A model generated the notes under the pieces. That model did no database searches and was not told where the DNA came from. It worked only from the letters and a program-made list of their open reading frames with translations. Source: Saussurea involucrata (lineage: Eukaryota > Streptophyta > Magnoliopsida > Asterales > Asteraceae). Taken from it: DNA of 64,000 nt. Numbering within the stretch: position 1 is the stretch's first letter; each line of letters starts with the position of its first letter. A program made the position numbers and the translations under genes. Of this stretch, positions 32,301 through 43,142 are shown in pieces. The stretch lies in the NCBI GenBank assembly GCA_033807775.1, contig CM066322.1, positions 19,271,001 through 19,335,000 of the forward strand, read 5' to 3'.

Positions 32301-32649
32301 TCAATCGATGAAAGAAGAAATCCGTCTTCCCTTAGTCAAGAATCCTACCGACAAAGTGTTCAAAGAAATGGCAACAGAAGGAAAGATCCCAAATGTAAGC
32401 AACTTAAATCTTTCCCTCCCTACTTCGGTGCCATATCCTACTACGACATTGAGCCTCTCACCGATTCCCGGGCTGTTCTTCAATGATGGTTACGGTCGTC
32501 GTGCTTTCTTCAGATTTGCTCAAATTGCCATAGCCGACACCCTGTTTCTTCAAGGCATCACCAACCTATTTCCAAACATTCCCGAAGCTCAACCTTTCTT
32601 CAGAAATGTGTTGGAAGAAATCAAGCGCAGGCAAATTTCCAAGAAGTAG
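29396..32649 (+). pseudogene. Extra ORF downstream of copia pol (SIRE-type third gene), broken
   Basis: SIRE/Maximus elements carry an additional, often called env-like, ORF after pol; its function is not established. I start it at the ATG at 29396 (MASSRNATPTWFEDL). The first part has a conserved-looking globular region (FARxF-like MGGIWNFFFAHVIHCLS, YPRFISMIIQHKLN) similar to plant retrotransposon-associated proteins. A Pro/Ser/Arg-rich region follows. The frame shifts between about 30840 and 30900, continues open as 31012-31644 (LPNLITEADPQRLRFSF), meets an in-frame TAA at 31642-31644, and goes on in the same frame to 32649 with a Lys/Glu-rich coiled-coil (AEEEAAKAKS). I see no obvious signal peptide or clear transmembrane span. 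Confidence 0.6.
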
Positions 32650-32938
32650 GTTCTCTCTCTCAATGGTGCTTGTAATAGTCTGTTTCTCTTCTTACATTTG
32701 TACGAGAAAACTTATCTAAATACAAGTACCTTTCTATTTGATTTTTTTTGGTACATAGCTTTACTTTCTTTTACTTATATATACTGTACATAGTATACAT
32801 ACTCATACAAAAGAAAAAGATCAAAAAGAACAAAAAGAATGGTCTATGTGAAAAGAACCCAAAAAGAGTAAAAAGGGTCAAAATGCATTTTAATCTTTCA
32901 TACTCCTAAATATTCTAAGAAAGGATCTCAAATTCAAA

Positions 32939-32949
32939 TAGGGGGAGAT
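32939..32949 (+). other. Polypurine tract of the SIRE-type copia
   Basis: AGGGGGAGAT directly precedes the TG of the 3' LTR. Confidence 0.85.
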
Positions 32950-33965
32950 TGTTGGGTCACCAAAGATTTGAAATTGACTCACCGATGTTTTCCCTAAAAT
33001 CCTACTTAGAATATTTTAGTTTGGTTCTTCATATGACTTGTACATTATAGCAACTGTTCGGTGAAGTCGAAGATCAACCGAAACCAAGCTTGAAGACTCT
33101 CTACTTGTGGAAAATAGAAGACTCTTCTCAACAAACAAACAAGTCATCATTCACCGAAGTTGTCCTCACAATTCGGTGAACAACATGTCCACCGATTTTG
33201 TTCTCACAAATCGGTGGTCAACATCTCCACCGATAATGCTTGCATTATTCGGTGGAATCTTCCACCGATGTGGTCTTCAGAAATCGGTGGAACTCTTCCC
33301 ACTGATGAGGATACTTAAATCGGTGGGATCTTTGTGAAATTGGTTTCCTTGCAGATGTTTTCAAAGACCAATGACAATTGTATCGGTGAAACATCATCAG
33401 TATGATTGTCTTGGAATCCACATCAAGAAGATCATTTACTTCGGGACAAAATCTTCTTACAGGCAAAAGCAACCTTTTGTCTTATTATCTTTTTGGAAGA
33501 TGTCCCTTCAGCATGGCTTATATTCCTTGTTTCAAAAAAAAGGTGATAGTGACTTATCAACTTTTTAGAAGTCCACTGGTACTTTTCCAAAGACCATTGG
33601 TTCGTTGCAAGTGACTTGAGGATAATAGTACCATGCATTTAATGCTCAGTACCTTATCCTCACTATAAAAGGAAGATGAAGACTCCATACAAATCATGCT
33701 TTCTGGATTTCTCTCAGTGCAAGATTTTCATATTGCTTGATAACCTTATAGCCTTGCTCTTAGTGTTCTCTGCTGTATTGTTTAGTTTACTTTGTGAAAG
33801 ATTGTTAGAATAGTTTATCTGTTCTTTTCTGCAATAGTCTTTAAGTTTCTTTGTGTAATTCTAGTTGAAAGATTTTCAATATAAAGAATTAAAATTGTGA
33901 AAATTTTGAGTATTGTATTCAACCCCCCCTTCTACAATACTTGTTAAGCCATCTGGGACTAACAA
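32950..33965 (+). repeat. 3' LTR of the SIRE-type copia
   Basis: Near-identical to the 5' LTR. The substitutions I noticed are all G-to-A or C-to-T relative to the 5' copy, plus a one-base deletion near 33255. Confidence 0.92.
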
Positions 33966-33970
33966 GGCCG

Positions 33971-35101
33971 ACTCCACATAGCACATCATTCATTTTCATA
34001 AAACATGCACCTTTAATCCTTTAAATCATCATTCTCATTTCATCATGCATAATAAGCTTTCTCAAGTAAAACATGGAGTTCATGGGTAAACATGCGTGAT
34101 TGTTACAAACAGTTCATGCTCGTAAATGAAACCAAATTCAGTTAAAACATTTAACACTTTGTGTCGTAAAAAGGTTTAGGGAACTCATCTGATAGCAAAT
34201 TCTTTCCTTAACTTGTAGTCTTGCACCGACCGTTCACCTAATAATTAATTTATAAATTTATTAGGTTTAACTCAATATCTGATTCTACGTTCTCCTCTTA
34301 ACCCTAATTTAAATAAATAATCAAGATTATCCTCTTCATAGTGGGCCTTAAATCTTTTAACCCAAAACAAACCTAAGCCCAAATCAACCACGCGGCCCAA
34401 CTATCAGATCGGCCCAACACTGGAACAACCAAGGTTTGCGCCACCCAAAGATTTGCGCCACCGCCTATGGCGCAAACTGGACTTTGCGCCAGCGCCTATG
34501 GCGCAAACTGGACTTTGCGCCAGATCTGAGTCTTTCCTGCCGTACTTGCAGGATCGACAAAACACACACACACACACCCAGATTAGTTTTGCCACCGATT
34601 TCTTCCTGATTAACAACCCATGAATCGATTAAATCTAACCTGAGTTCATTTCTTAATCCATAAAACATTTACCTAATCCCATTCAGTTTCTTAAATCGGG
34701 TTATTAAGCCAAAAAAACCCTTAGAACACACTTTAAGGAAGAAATGAGTGAAAACTCATTGAATCTCCACATTAGACTTAAGAGTCCAGACTAAACAAGA
34801 AAAGAATACTACCAACAACAAGGAAAACAATTCTTGAAGAGATTACCTTGATAATTTCCGGACTGATTCTTCTCCTCCTTGCTTTCTTCTCAAAACTCTC
34901 TTCCCCTTCTTTCCCTTTGTCTTAGCCGCCGCCCAACAAGAACCCAATTCCAAATACTGATTTCTAAAATGAGTTGCCCTAGGGAAATGAGCCTTTAAGT
35001 ACCTTTATCTAATTAACACATTAGCCCCTTCTCTTATCTTTTATTTCTTTCATTTAGACACTAGACTTTCACATTTTCCACTAAGAAACCCGGTTGTTAC
35101 A
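33971..35101 (-). repeat. LARD1 3' LTR, second segment
   Basis: It matches 41514-42645. It includes the hairpin cluster TTTGCGCCACCGCCTATGGCG at about 34436-34525 and a short (CA)n run. It ends GTTGTTACA at 35101, followed by the complement of a polypurine tract. Confidence 0.88.
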
Positions 35102-38100
35102 ACACTCCCCCCTTAAAAGGATTCCGTCCCCGGAATTCCTCATTGGAAAAGATGCAATTATCTTGCCCACACCAAAACTGACACTTCTCCAAGGTAAAGC
35201 CACTTCTGACTCAGTCACCCACCTCATTAAATTCGAAACATGAACATTGGGTGCACTTCCTTCAATTCTTACGGTACTTCTAACTCGTAAGCTACTGTTC
35301 CTACTCGATCGGTCTTGACAACAGAAGATTAACCAAGGCTTCTCGAGCATCTATACTTCCTTTAAGGAAGAACTTGGCTAAATCCCCATCACAACATAGG
35401 ATTCACTTACCAAGAGACAAACACACACTTGACAGCTTGGCCCAAGGCCAAACCCGTACGTCCCGACAGCTCACAACCCAGAGTTCTTTCGTCGCAATAC
35501 AAGCAATCCTAGATCACTTCTCTCAATCCAACAATAGTCTATGCATATAACATTTCCCTTCTCGGTCCCCCTCGACCACAGTTCGACAACCACTTATCAC
35601 ATCCTCTCTACTCCACCACTCCATACTTATACGTAACTAAGGATAGGAACCTCCAACCCATCGTTGAAGTGTTCACCTATTCGAATTAAACTTATCCTGA
35701 AACTCAACCATTCCTCGTTGATTGTCATGCTCGTTTAGTCATAAAAAACAAAACTCCGGTTATCCTCACTCAACTGGAAGGAGTAACCATGGTCACCCCA
35801 TACTATCGTCACCAGCTTAATCACTACACGACCAATTCGTATATACCTTTCTCACACAATCACTAACTTAACTCATTCAGCTGTCTTATCCACTCCTTTC
35901 CTGCATAAAATCATACCCAAATCCCTTCCTCAATACTCTTTCCCATGGTTCGCACACTTATCAAAGACAATCTACCCATCACTGCACCTTTCGACATTAC
36001 TGTCAAGTTTGCTACTTTCAACTTACTCACTTATTCCGACACACTATCTTCACCTCCCCGCGTTAGCGTGAAGCACTGCCCACCAAACATTACTTGCCTT
36101 TCTCTCTCGATCTTTCCTCATGTTGACATCACCTCCTCATTACTTACATCACCAAACAGTTGCATCAATATCCTATCTTAAGGCATTCAACCAAGTCGTC
36201 TTGTAACGACTCTAGTGTTCGACGTCACTACCCATTCTTTGATCTCCAACTTTTACTTACTCAGATCCTTCTTTCGCACATAGGTAATAGTTCACATTCT
36301 TTAAGGATTTCACATCTATTCCACTACAATTTGTCTAACACACCCATCATCTTCTTTAAACTTTCAATGATCCAAAAAATATGCTTACTTAGCGACTCTT
36401 ACAACTAAAAAAAACACTTGGTTTCTCCTTTGGGTAACCACCCACCACCACTCTGTCATTCTATTCCAAAATATAATCATACCACAACGTCAACTTACAC
36501 CTACGTGCTCCAACAATCTGGTTAACAAATCGTACATCTCATACAAAACCCCCAACAGGCTTCTATCTGATGTTTTCTTTCTCTCTAACATCCCATCACT
36601 ACGACACTAGCTGACACATTACGCTTGACAATTACTGTCACTACATATCTGTACATTCCTCATTCATCACATCACACTGCTGACCAAATCTCTCATGGCC
36701 ATTCTTACACAATTCATACTCGCCTTCACATTTTCTCGCATACACAACGAGTCTATCTCGCTACTTTTTTTTCCTTCTCACTCTAGCTGAACTATAACTC
36801 CCTAGTTCCCAGTTAGCTCAGATGTAACCATTCTTGCTCGCTCTTTATGATTCGAGCCCTTACATAAGCTGGGCACAGTCCCTCACTGGACGATAAAATC
36901 TATACACTCGCTTCGCTCGAGTTACATACCTCATCACTCTACGAACCCTCCACACTTCATAAAAAGAACACTTAATCAAACAATAACTTCTCATCCTCTT
37001 AGCACCCCTACAAGGTGTTCTATCAGCTTTCAACCTTCTGGTTCAAGTCTTCGGCCTCGGCCATCTTACACAACTGACGACTTCTACAACAATTGACAAC
37101 CTGTAACTACTTCCTTAACTTATTCTTTAACAAGGGTTCCTTATGGAACCTAATCCCTCCAACATACTATAATCAGCTTCATGATCTGTCTTCCTCTTTT
37201 CGAAACCTACTCATATAACATCAACCTTACAAGCTTGCCTCGAAACTCAAATTTCTATGCCATAGACCTTTCATTCTTCCTTACCGCACTACTCATAACG
37301 AGTCACAGAACCATCGCCTTGAAGGCTTCAAATCCTTCCTCCGGACACAACCGTCCCTTGACCACCATACTTCCAGTTAACGAACAAGGGTGCAAACCCT
37401 CGTACAACCGCTACTATAATCCACTTCCGACTCTACCACTGTTCACCTTTTCTCTTGAACACAATATTAAGGCTACAACATTCTTTCCTGATTTGTCCGA
37501 CATTTCTCCACTCTTGAAGTTCTTCCTTAGCTTAATATGCAATATCCTATGACCTAGTGAGTTCATAGCCTTCATGCATGACAACGCAATAAATAAATCA
37601 TTTCGTAAATTTTATCATTTTAAACAAACAACATTTGGAAACAACTCGGGTACACATGACCCCATTACTCTTAAAACTTCAATGCCCTGCACAACGATTC
37701 GAGAATCGTCTGCATGCATCTTCCCGTGAACCTCAATCTTGCTCAATCCGAACACTGTTATTACGACAGTAATATACTGCATGAAAAATCTTTTCAAATG
37801 ACATAATTCTAAAAGAATTACCGACACAAAGTACATCAGTCGGTGTTCACCCTCATTTATGCTATCAATAGGTCAAAAAGCATTTTGGTTATAAATGAAT
37901 TGCACGTAACTATATTCTTGACCCTTTGCACAAATTTGACTGATCAATAATGTATAAAAAAATGAAATACTTTGCGAGTCGTTAAACTCAAAATTTCAGT
38001 GTGCAATGTGAATGAAATCACCCTTTTTCTTCTTTTAAACATACGCGTGCACATTCTGACGTATTTTCAATCAAAATTTATATTTACGCATTTAATTCAA

Positions 38101-38370
38101 AATCGTGAAAATTTCATGTTACGTAAAAGAATGCCATGCATGAGACTCTACTTGCATTGGAAGGCTACTCACTCCAACAAGGTCAAGCGCTTTACTAACA
38201 CAGCTTATTCTTGACGCTTTACCAACAACCAATGGTCGCCCTCTCGGTTCTACAACAACTTGTAGTACATACGTTCTACATCTCAATCACCCAACCATTT
38301 CATACTACTTTCGTTCTGATCAGCTATCTCACTTCCTACTTCTACATGCTTTCATTTCACTATAGGTATC
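35102..38370 (-). other. LARD1 interior, non-coding, left part
   Basis: The first bases, ACTCCCCCCTTAAAAGG, are the complement of a polypurine tract. Beyond this I see no gag, protease, reverse transcriptase or integrase motif on either strand; the longest open frames are about 120 residues and show no family. The plus strand is visibly C-rich and G-poor, that is, the element's sense strand is purine-biased. Segments such as GAGTTCATAGCCTTCA and GAAGGCTACTC recur in LARD2. Confidence 0.7.
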
Positions 38371-40312
38371 TGTAACGCCCTAAAATCCGGGCTAATTTGA
38401 ACCTTAAATTCAACAAGTTATGATAAAATAAACTTCAACTTTCATATATATAGCAAGTGAATTAACCACTAGGAGTATATTTACAAATACATAATCCTTC
38501 AAATAACCTATTAATCTAATTATGTCACTATAATCAGATTAACTAAGTTATCTAAGCAATCCTTCAAAATCTCCTTCTGTTAATTGACTTTTCCGCTATT
38601 CCAAAACGCTCGTCCCACATCCCTTTTACCTTCCCGAGCTAGTACCTGGTAAGAAAACATCGATTGAAACGATTAGGCCAACGCCTAGTGAGAATATTCG
38701 TTTCCACAATAATATTTGCAAAATCAATGTAAACAAGTTATATCAAACCTGATTACCCTTTTCTTACCATACGTGTAACTCTATTCCGTTAACACGATTT
38801 TCATCCAATTCCATGAATATGACTGACACACATTCCATCATCATATCATGTCTCAGAGCCACTCTACGAATCTTCACTGATTCTAGATTAATACTCTTTT
38901 TCCAGAAATCGCAATATACACATGCCCATTTCCATTCATATCCTATTCCAGAGCCACACTACGAATCTTTCTCAGATTCTAGATTAATGCTCCCACCTAA
39001 GAAATCGCAATATACACATGCCCATTTCCTAGAAAAGGAAGTAGAGATCACAATTACATATGTCAATCCCTCTTCTTCCTTAGAAACCGGGAATTACGTT
39101 TATTCCAGGGTTTCTCACACACATCAGAATAATGACTAAAACTTCATCTATTCCACGTGTACATAACCATTAGTACCACACACATCAGAATAATAACTAA
39201 ACTTCATCTATTCCACATGTACATAACCATTAGTGCCTATGGATCCATTACACTTTACTAACGTATATGCATAACAACATATCACACCACATCTCATAAC
39301 ATATTCTTAACTCTGAGAATACTAGATAACCTATCGCATTTTCATTCTCAAATGCCCCCCCCCCCCTTCGGCGACTTAGCACGGGGGTTCCGCTAACTGC
39401 ATCCAGAACTGCATCCAGACATCAGAACCTAACATTCTCAATTTCTCAAAAGTGTCCGGACAACAGGGGTTTTCGGATAACTTTGATTGTCCGGACAACT
39501 AGACTTTCCGGACAACACACAACTTTTCGGATACTGATCTAATCCGGACAACACCCGGGTACTAAAACAATCCGGATACCATCCGGTAACTATATTCATC
39601 CGGAAACTTATACGAAATTAAAACTTACCGGATAACTTTGTCGCGTCCGGAAACATTCATCACAGAGGTTTCCGGATACATGGTTTTGTCCAGAAACTAC
39701 GGCTGGAACTCAGCAATTCGATCCAAATACCATATCTGTTCTATTCAGCTCATTCCAGACCATTTCATACAGTCCATAAACAATTTATATAACTATTTCA
39801 AGGTTCAATTTAACATATAAACATTGATTTGTACAAACAATAAATGAACTAACCTTAAGTTTACAAAACCCACTTCCTGCACAAATCTGAAACTTCAATC
39901 TGTTGTTTATGATTCTGCAAATCAATCCAATACAAAGATTCGTTCTTCATCATTCATTCACAACAAGTTTCATTGGAAAATATAGTCAATTGATTACCAA
40001 TTGATGCCAATTCTTGCTTTTCTTCCTTTTTCTCCTTTCTCTCTTTCTCTCTGCCTTTCTTTCTTCTGCCGACTCAAACAAAACCAAATGAGATAATATC
40101 TCATCTCTTCAGCCCCTTATCCATACATATTATCCATATTGATCAAACACACCTTAAGTTTCATTACTTCCACAATTGACACCAAACCTTAATACCTTGT
40201 ATTTTAACCTTATTGAATTATAAAATTACAACATAATTCAAGGTTTAATCCAAAATACAATTAGATCCCAATTCTCATTAAAATACTATTATTGAAAATT
40301 CAGGATGTTACA
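38371..40312 (-). repeat. Solo LTR (gypsy type)
   Basis: A 1942-bp sequence beginning TGTAACGCCC and ending ATGTTACA, flanked by GTATC on both sides (38366-38370 and 40313-40317). No internal retroelement sequence remains, as expected after recombination between the two LTRs. Clusters of TCCGGA-containing motifs (about 39450-39680) and a pyrimidine tract near 40020-40070 correspond in position to those of the gypsy LTR at 47266-48467, read in the opposite orientation, so it is probably of a related family. Confidence 0.85.
38855..39236. repeat. Tandem duplications inside the solo LTR
   Basis: Two local tandem duplications. One unit of about 100 bp has CAATATACACATGCCCATTT at 38910-38930 and again at about 39009-39030. 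One unit of about 65 bp has CACACACATCAGAATAAT at 39115 and again at about 39178. Confidence 0.7.
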
Positions 40313-40947
40313 GTATCTTATTTCATTTACCCTGCCATCAAGAAGCCCGATCAAGAAATCAGAGCTCCATTGACACTTTCAAGATTTCGACACAATCTTT
40401 CCTTACCATCCTGACTGATCTATGCCATGATTTCTAGAACTGGGACTCTCCCAAAACAGGAGCCCTACTCAAACTCAGGCATTCACCCTTTCCAAATCCA
40501 CGAAGAGCTACCTCTAGACGACTCATAACATTCTTTACAACATTCCTTCTTTACGTCGTATACATACATCACATCATAAGTGACATCTCATGAAACTTCC
40601 CCATCAAAGGATCTCAATCTATCCCTCAAGGATCTTGCTGACATTCTAAAGTACTGGCATACGACATAAACACTAGGTAGGTTAATAAGGTAGGTTAAGC
40701 ACATACATGTACCTGTAAGTTCGCCATTACACTGGCCAGGTGAAATCTCAAACTTACCTTACATGACAGTCCTCAGTACCCTATTAGTCCTATCTTTATA
40801 ATAGTGTCCTCCTAACGCATTTCCTGTGTCTACAATAGTGCTCTCTTAACGCAATTCCTGATTCTCAGTGGTGATTTTCTACTCCCAAGCTTAAGTTTAG
40901 GCCCGTCCGGTCACCTAAATCCCTTAAACTATGGCTCTGATACCATT
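40313..40947 (-). other. LARD1 interior, right part, with primer-binding site
   Basis: Non-coding. Its last bases (GCTCTGATACCA, 40934-40945) are the complement of TGGTATCAGAGC, the initiator tRNA-Met primer site, 2 bp from the LTR. This fixes the element's orientation as minus. The preceding block TTTAGGCCCGTCCGGTCACC is also present in LARD2 with one change. Confidence 0.85.
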
Positions 40948-42645
40948 TGTAACATCCCAGAAATACAATAGAACAATCTTGGCATTAAGTCATAACATTT
41001 ACAATTCTGGGTCCCAATATATCATTACATTCATTTAAAACTAAGGTTGGCGGAAACAACCTATACACAACTGAGAACATTCTAACTTCTACAAGAGGCA
41101 CTTGCAGTGTATTAAGCTGCGCCTGAACACTATCTTGCTCATACTCACTTACTTGATCCTCTTTCTACTTGCTTACCTGAAAATGGTTTAGTTTTTGAAA
41201 AGCGAGGGTTAGACCGAAAAGGTCTAGTGAATTCCCTCCGTAAAACAACATGTAAACCAGTATAAAGACATTTATAAAAGATTCAACGTAAACCTTCACA
41301 TACATCAGGCATGGCGCTGCACTGTGTATAGAATCACATAAACATTCTGCGATCGGGGCCCAGGCAGACTCCCCTTTCGCCCTCTCGTATCGGGGCCCAA
41401 GCAGACTCCCCGATACCCGTCTAGGAGGAAACGAATTCCAACCTACCGTCTTGTCATAAATATCCAAGGGATCATCAGACCCCGAGGATCCCTCTCTGAT
41501 CCCACAGTGCAGGCCGACTCCACATAGCACATCATTCATTTTCATAAAACATGCACCTTTAATCCTTTAAATCATCATTCTCATTTCATCATGCATAATA
41601 AGCTTTCTCAAGTAAAACATGGAGTTCATGGGTAAACATGCGTGATTGTTACAAACAGTTCATGCTCGTAAATGAAACCAAATTCAGTTAAAACATTTAA
41701 CACTTTGCGTCGTAAAAAGGTTTAGGGAACTCACCTGATAGCAAATTCTTTCCTTAACTTGTAGTCTTGCACCGACCGTTCACCTAATAATTAATTTATA
41801 AATTTATTAGGTTTAACTCAATATCTGATTCTACGTTCTCCTCTTAACCCTAACTTAAATAAATAATCAAGATTATCCTCTTCATAGTGGGCCTTAAATC
41901 TTTTAACCCAAAACAAACCTAAGCCCAAATCAACCACGCGGCCCAACTATCAGATCGGCCCAACACTGGAACAACCAAGGTTTGCGCCACCCAAAGATTT
42001 GCGCCACCGCCTATGGCGCAAACTGGACTTTGCGCCAGCGCCTATGGCGCAAACTGGACTTTGCGCCAGATCTGAGTCTTTCCTGCCGCACTTGCAGGAT
42101 CGACAAAACACACACACACACACCCAAATTAGTTTTGCCATCGATTTCTTCCTGATTAACAACCCATGAATCGATTAAATCTAACCTGAGTTCATTTCTT
42201 AATCCATAAAACATTTACCTAATCCCATGCAGTTTCTTAAATCGGGTTATTAAGCCAAAAACCCTCAGAACACACTTTAAGGAAGAAATGAGTGAAAACT
42301 CATTGAATCTCCACATTAGACTTAAGAGTCCAGACTAAACAAGAAAAGAATACTACCAACAACAAGGAAAACAATTCTTGAAGAGATTACCTTGATAATT
42401 TCCGGACTGATTCTTATCCTCCTTGCTTTCTTCTCAAAACTCTCTTCCCCTTCTTTCCCTTTGTCTTAGCCGCCGCCCAACAAGAACCCAATTCCAAATA
42501 CTGATTTCTAAAATGAGTTGCCCTACGGAAATGAGCTTTTAAGTACCTTTATCTAATTAACACATTAGCCCCTTCTCTTATCTTTTATTTCTTTCATTTA
42601 GACACTAGACTTTCACATTTTCCACTAAGAAACCCGGTTGTTACA
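40948..42645 (-). repeat. LARD1 5' LTR
   Basis: An uninterrupted 1698-bp copy. Compared with the split LTR it has many scattered substitutions, clearly more than the two copia LTRs have between them, consistent with LARD1 being the older insertion. Confidence 0.9.
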
Positions 42646-43040
42646 CCACGTGTCGTTTTCTGGTGAGCCGACTTCAGTATTTTTCCGCCTAAACATGTAT
42701 CTGGACGCAGTTTACATTATAAGTTCAATTAGCACACACACATTCACTCCTCCTTAATTCAACTTTTTTTAATTTGTACGTTACATTTACTATCCTTATA
42801 ATTAGGTATGTAGTTTACTTTTAATCCCTTATTGTTTTATTTTTTATTTTAGACTCTTATCATATAATCATAAATAATGTATATGAACTAAAATGCATTA
42901 AAAAAACATTTCTATTTTTTACAAATTATACCATTGTAATCGCTTTGTCAATACCTTCGAAATGAGCCCAATATTGAATATTTTTTGATTTAATTATATT
43001 ATTAAATATCATAAATATATACGAATTAATGTGTCGTGAT
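42646..43040 (+). mobile_element. Helitron-like element, copy 3 (right part)
   Basis: It resumes with CCACGTGTCGTTTTCTGG, the exact continuation of 21161-21197, and carries the family motifs TACCATTGTAATCG and AAATGAGCCCAATATTGAAT. It fades at about 43030, before the gypsy fragment; no 3' terminus is visible. Confidence 0.6.
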
Positions 43041-43142
43041 TAGTATGAGATTTGTTTGAAATTAGTATGTGATTTGATACAAATAATCACTAAATTGTCG
43101 TGATTTTCTTTTTGCAATTTCATATCAATTTTTACTTCAAAG

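Larger units (their letters stand above)
21766..33965 (+). mobile_element. SIRE/Maximus-type Ty1/copia retrotransposon
   Basis: A complete 12.2-kb element with LTRs of about 1016 bp starting TGTTGGGTCACC and ending CTAACA. Its target duplication is AGGCC (21761-21765 and 33966-33970). The order is 5' LTR, tRNA-Met-type primer site, gag, pol (protease, integrase, reverse transcriptase, RNase H), a long extra coding region, polypurine tract, 3' LTR. Integrase before reverse transcriptase defines Ty1/copia. The large size and the extra ORF after pol fit the SIRE/Maximus lineage. Two frame breaks in gag-pol and further breaks in the extra ORF make this copy defective. Confidence 0.92.
21198..42645 (-). 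mobile_element. LARD1: non-coding LTR retrotransposon derivative with nested insertions
   Basis: Its ends are TGTAACATCCC and GGTTGTTACA. CCACG is duplicated outside both (21193-21197 and 42646-42650). The LTRs are about 1.7 kb; the minus-strand primer site lies beside the right LTR and the polypurine tract beside the left LTR, so the element points leftward. With the SIRE-type copia and the solo LTR removed, the interior is about 3.9 kb and codes for no recognisable gag or pol. This matches the description of large retrotransposon derivatives. A second copy lies at 56966-64000. Confidence 0.8.

Noticed and set aside
36781..37560. Possible decayed reverse transcriptase in the LARD1 interior
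   Set aside because: I found no DD-containing RT motif, RNase H or integrase motif in any frame by eye; the short frames look random.
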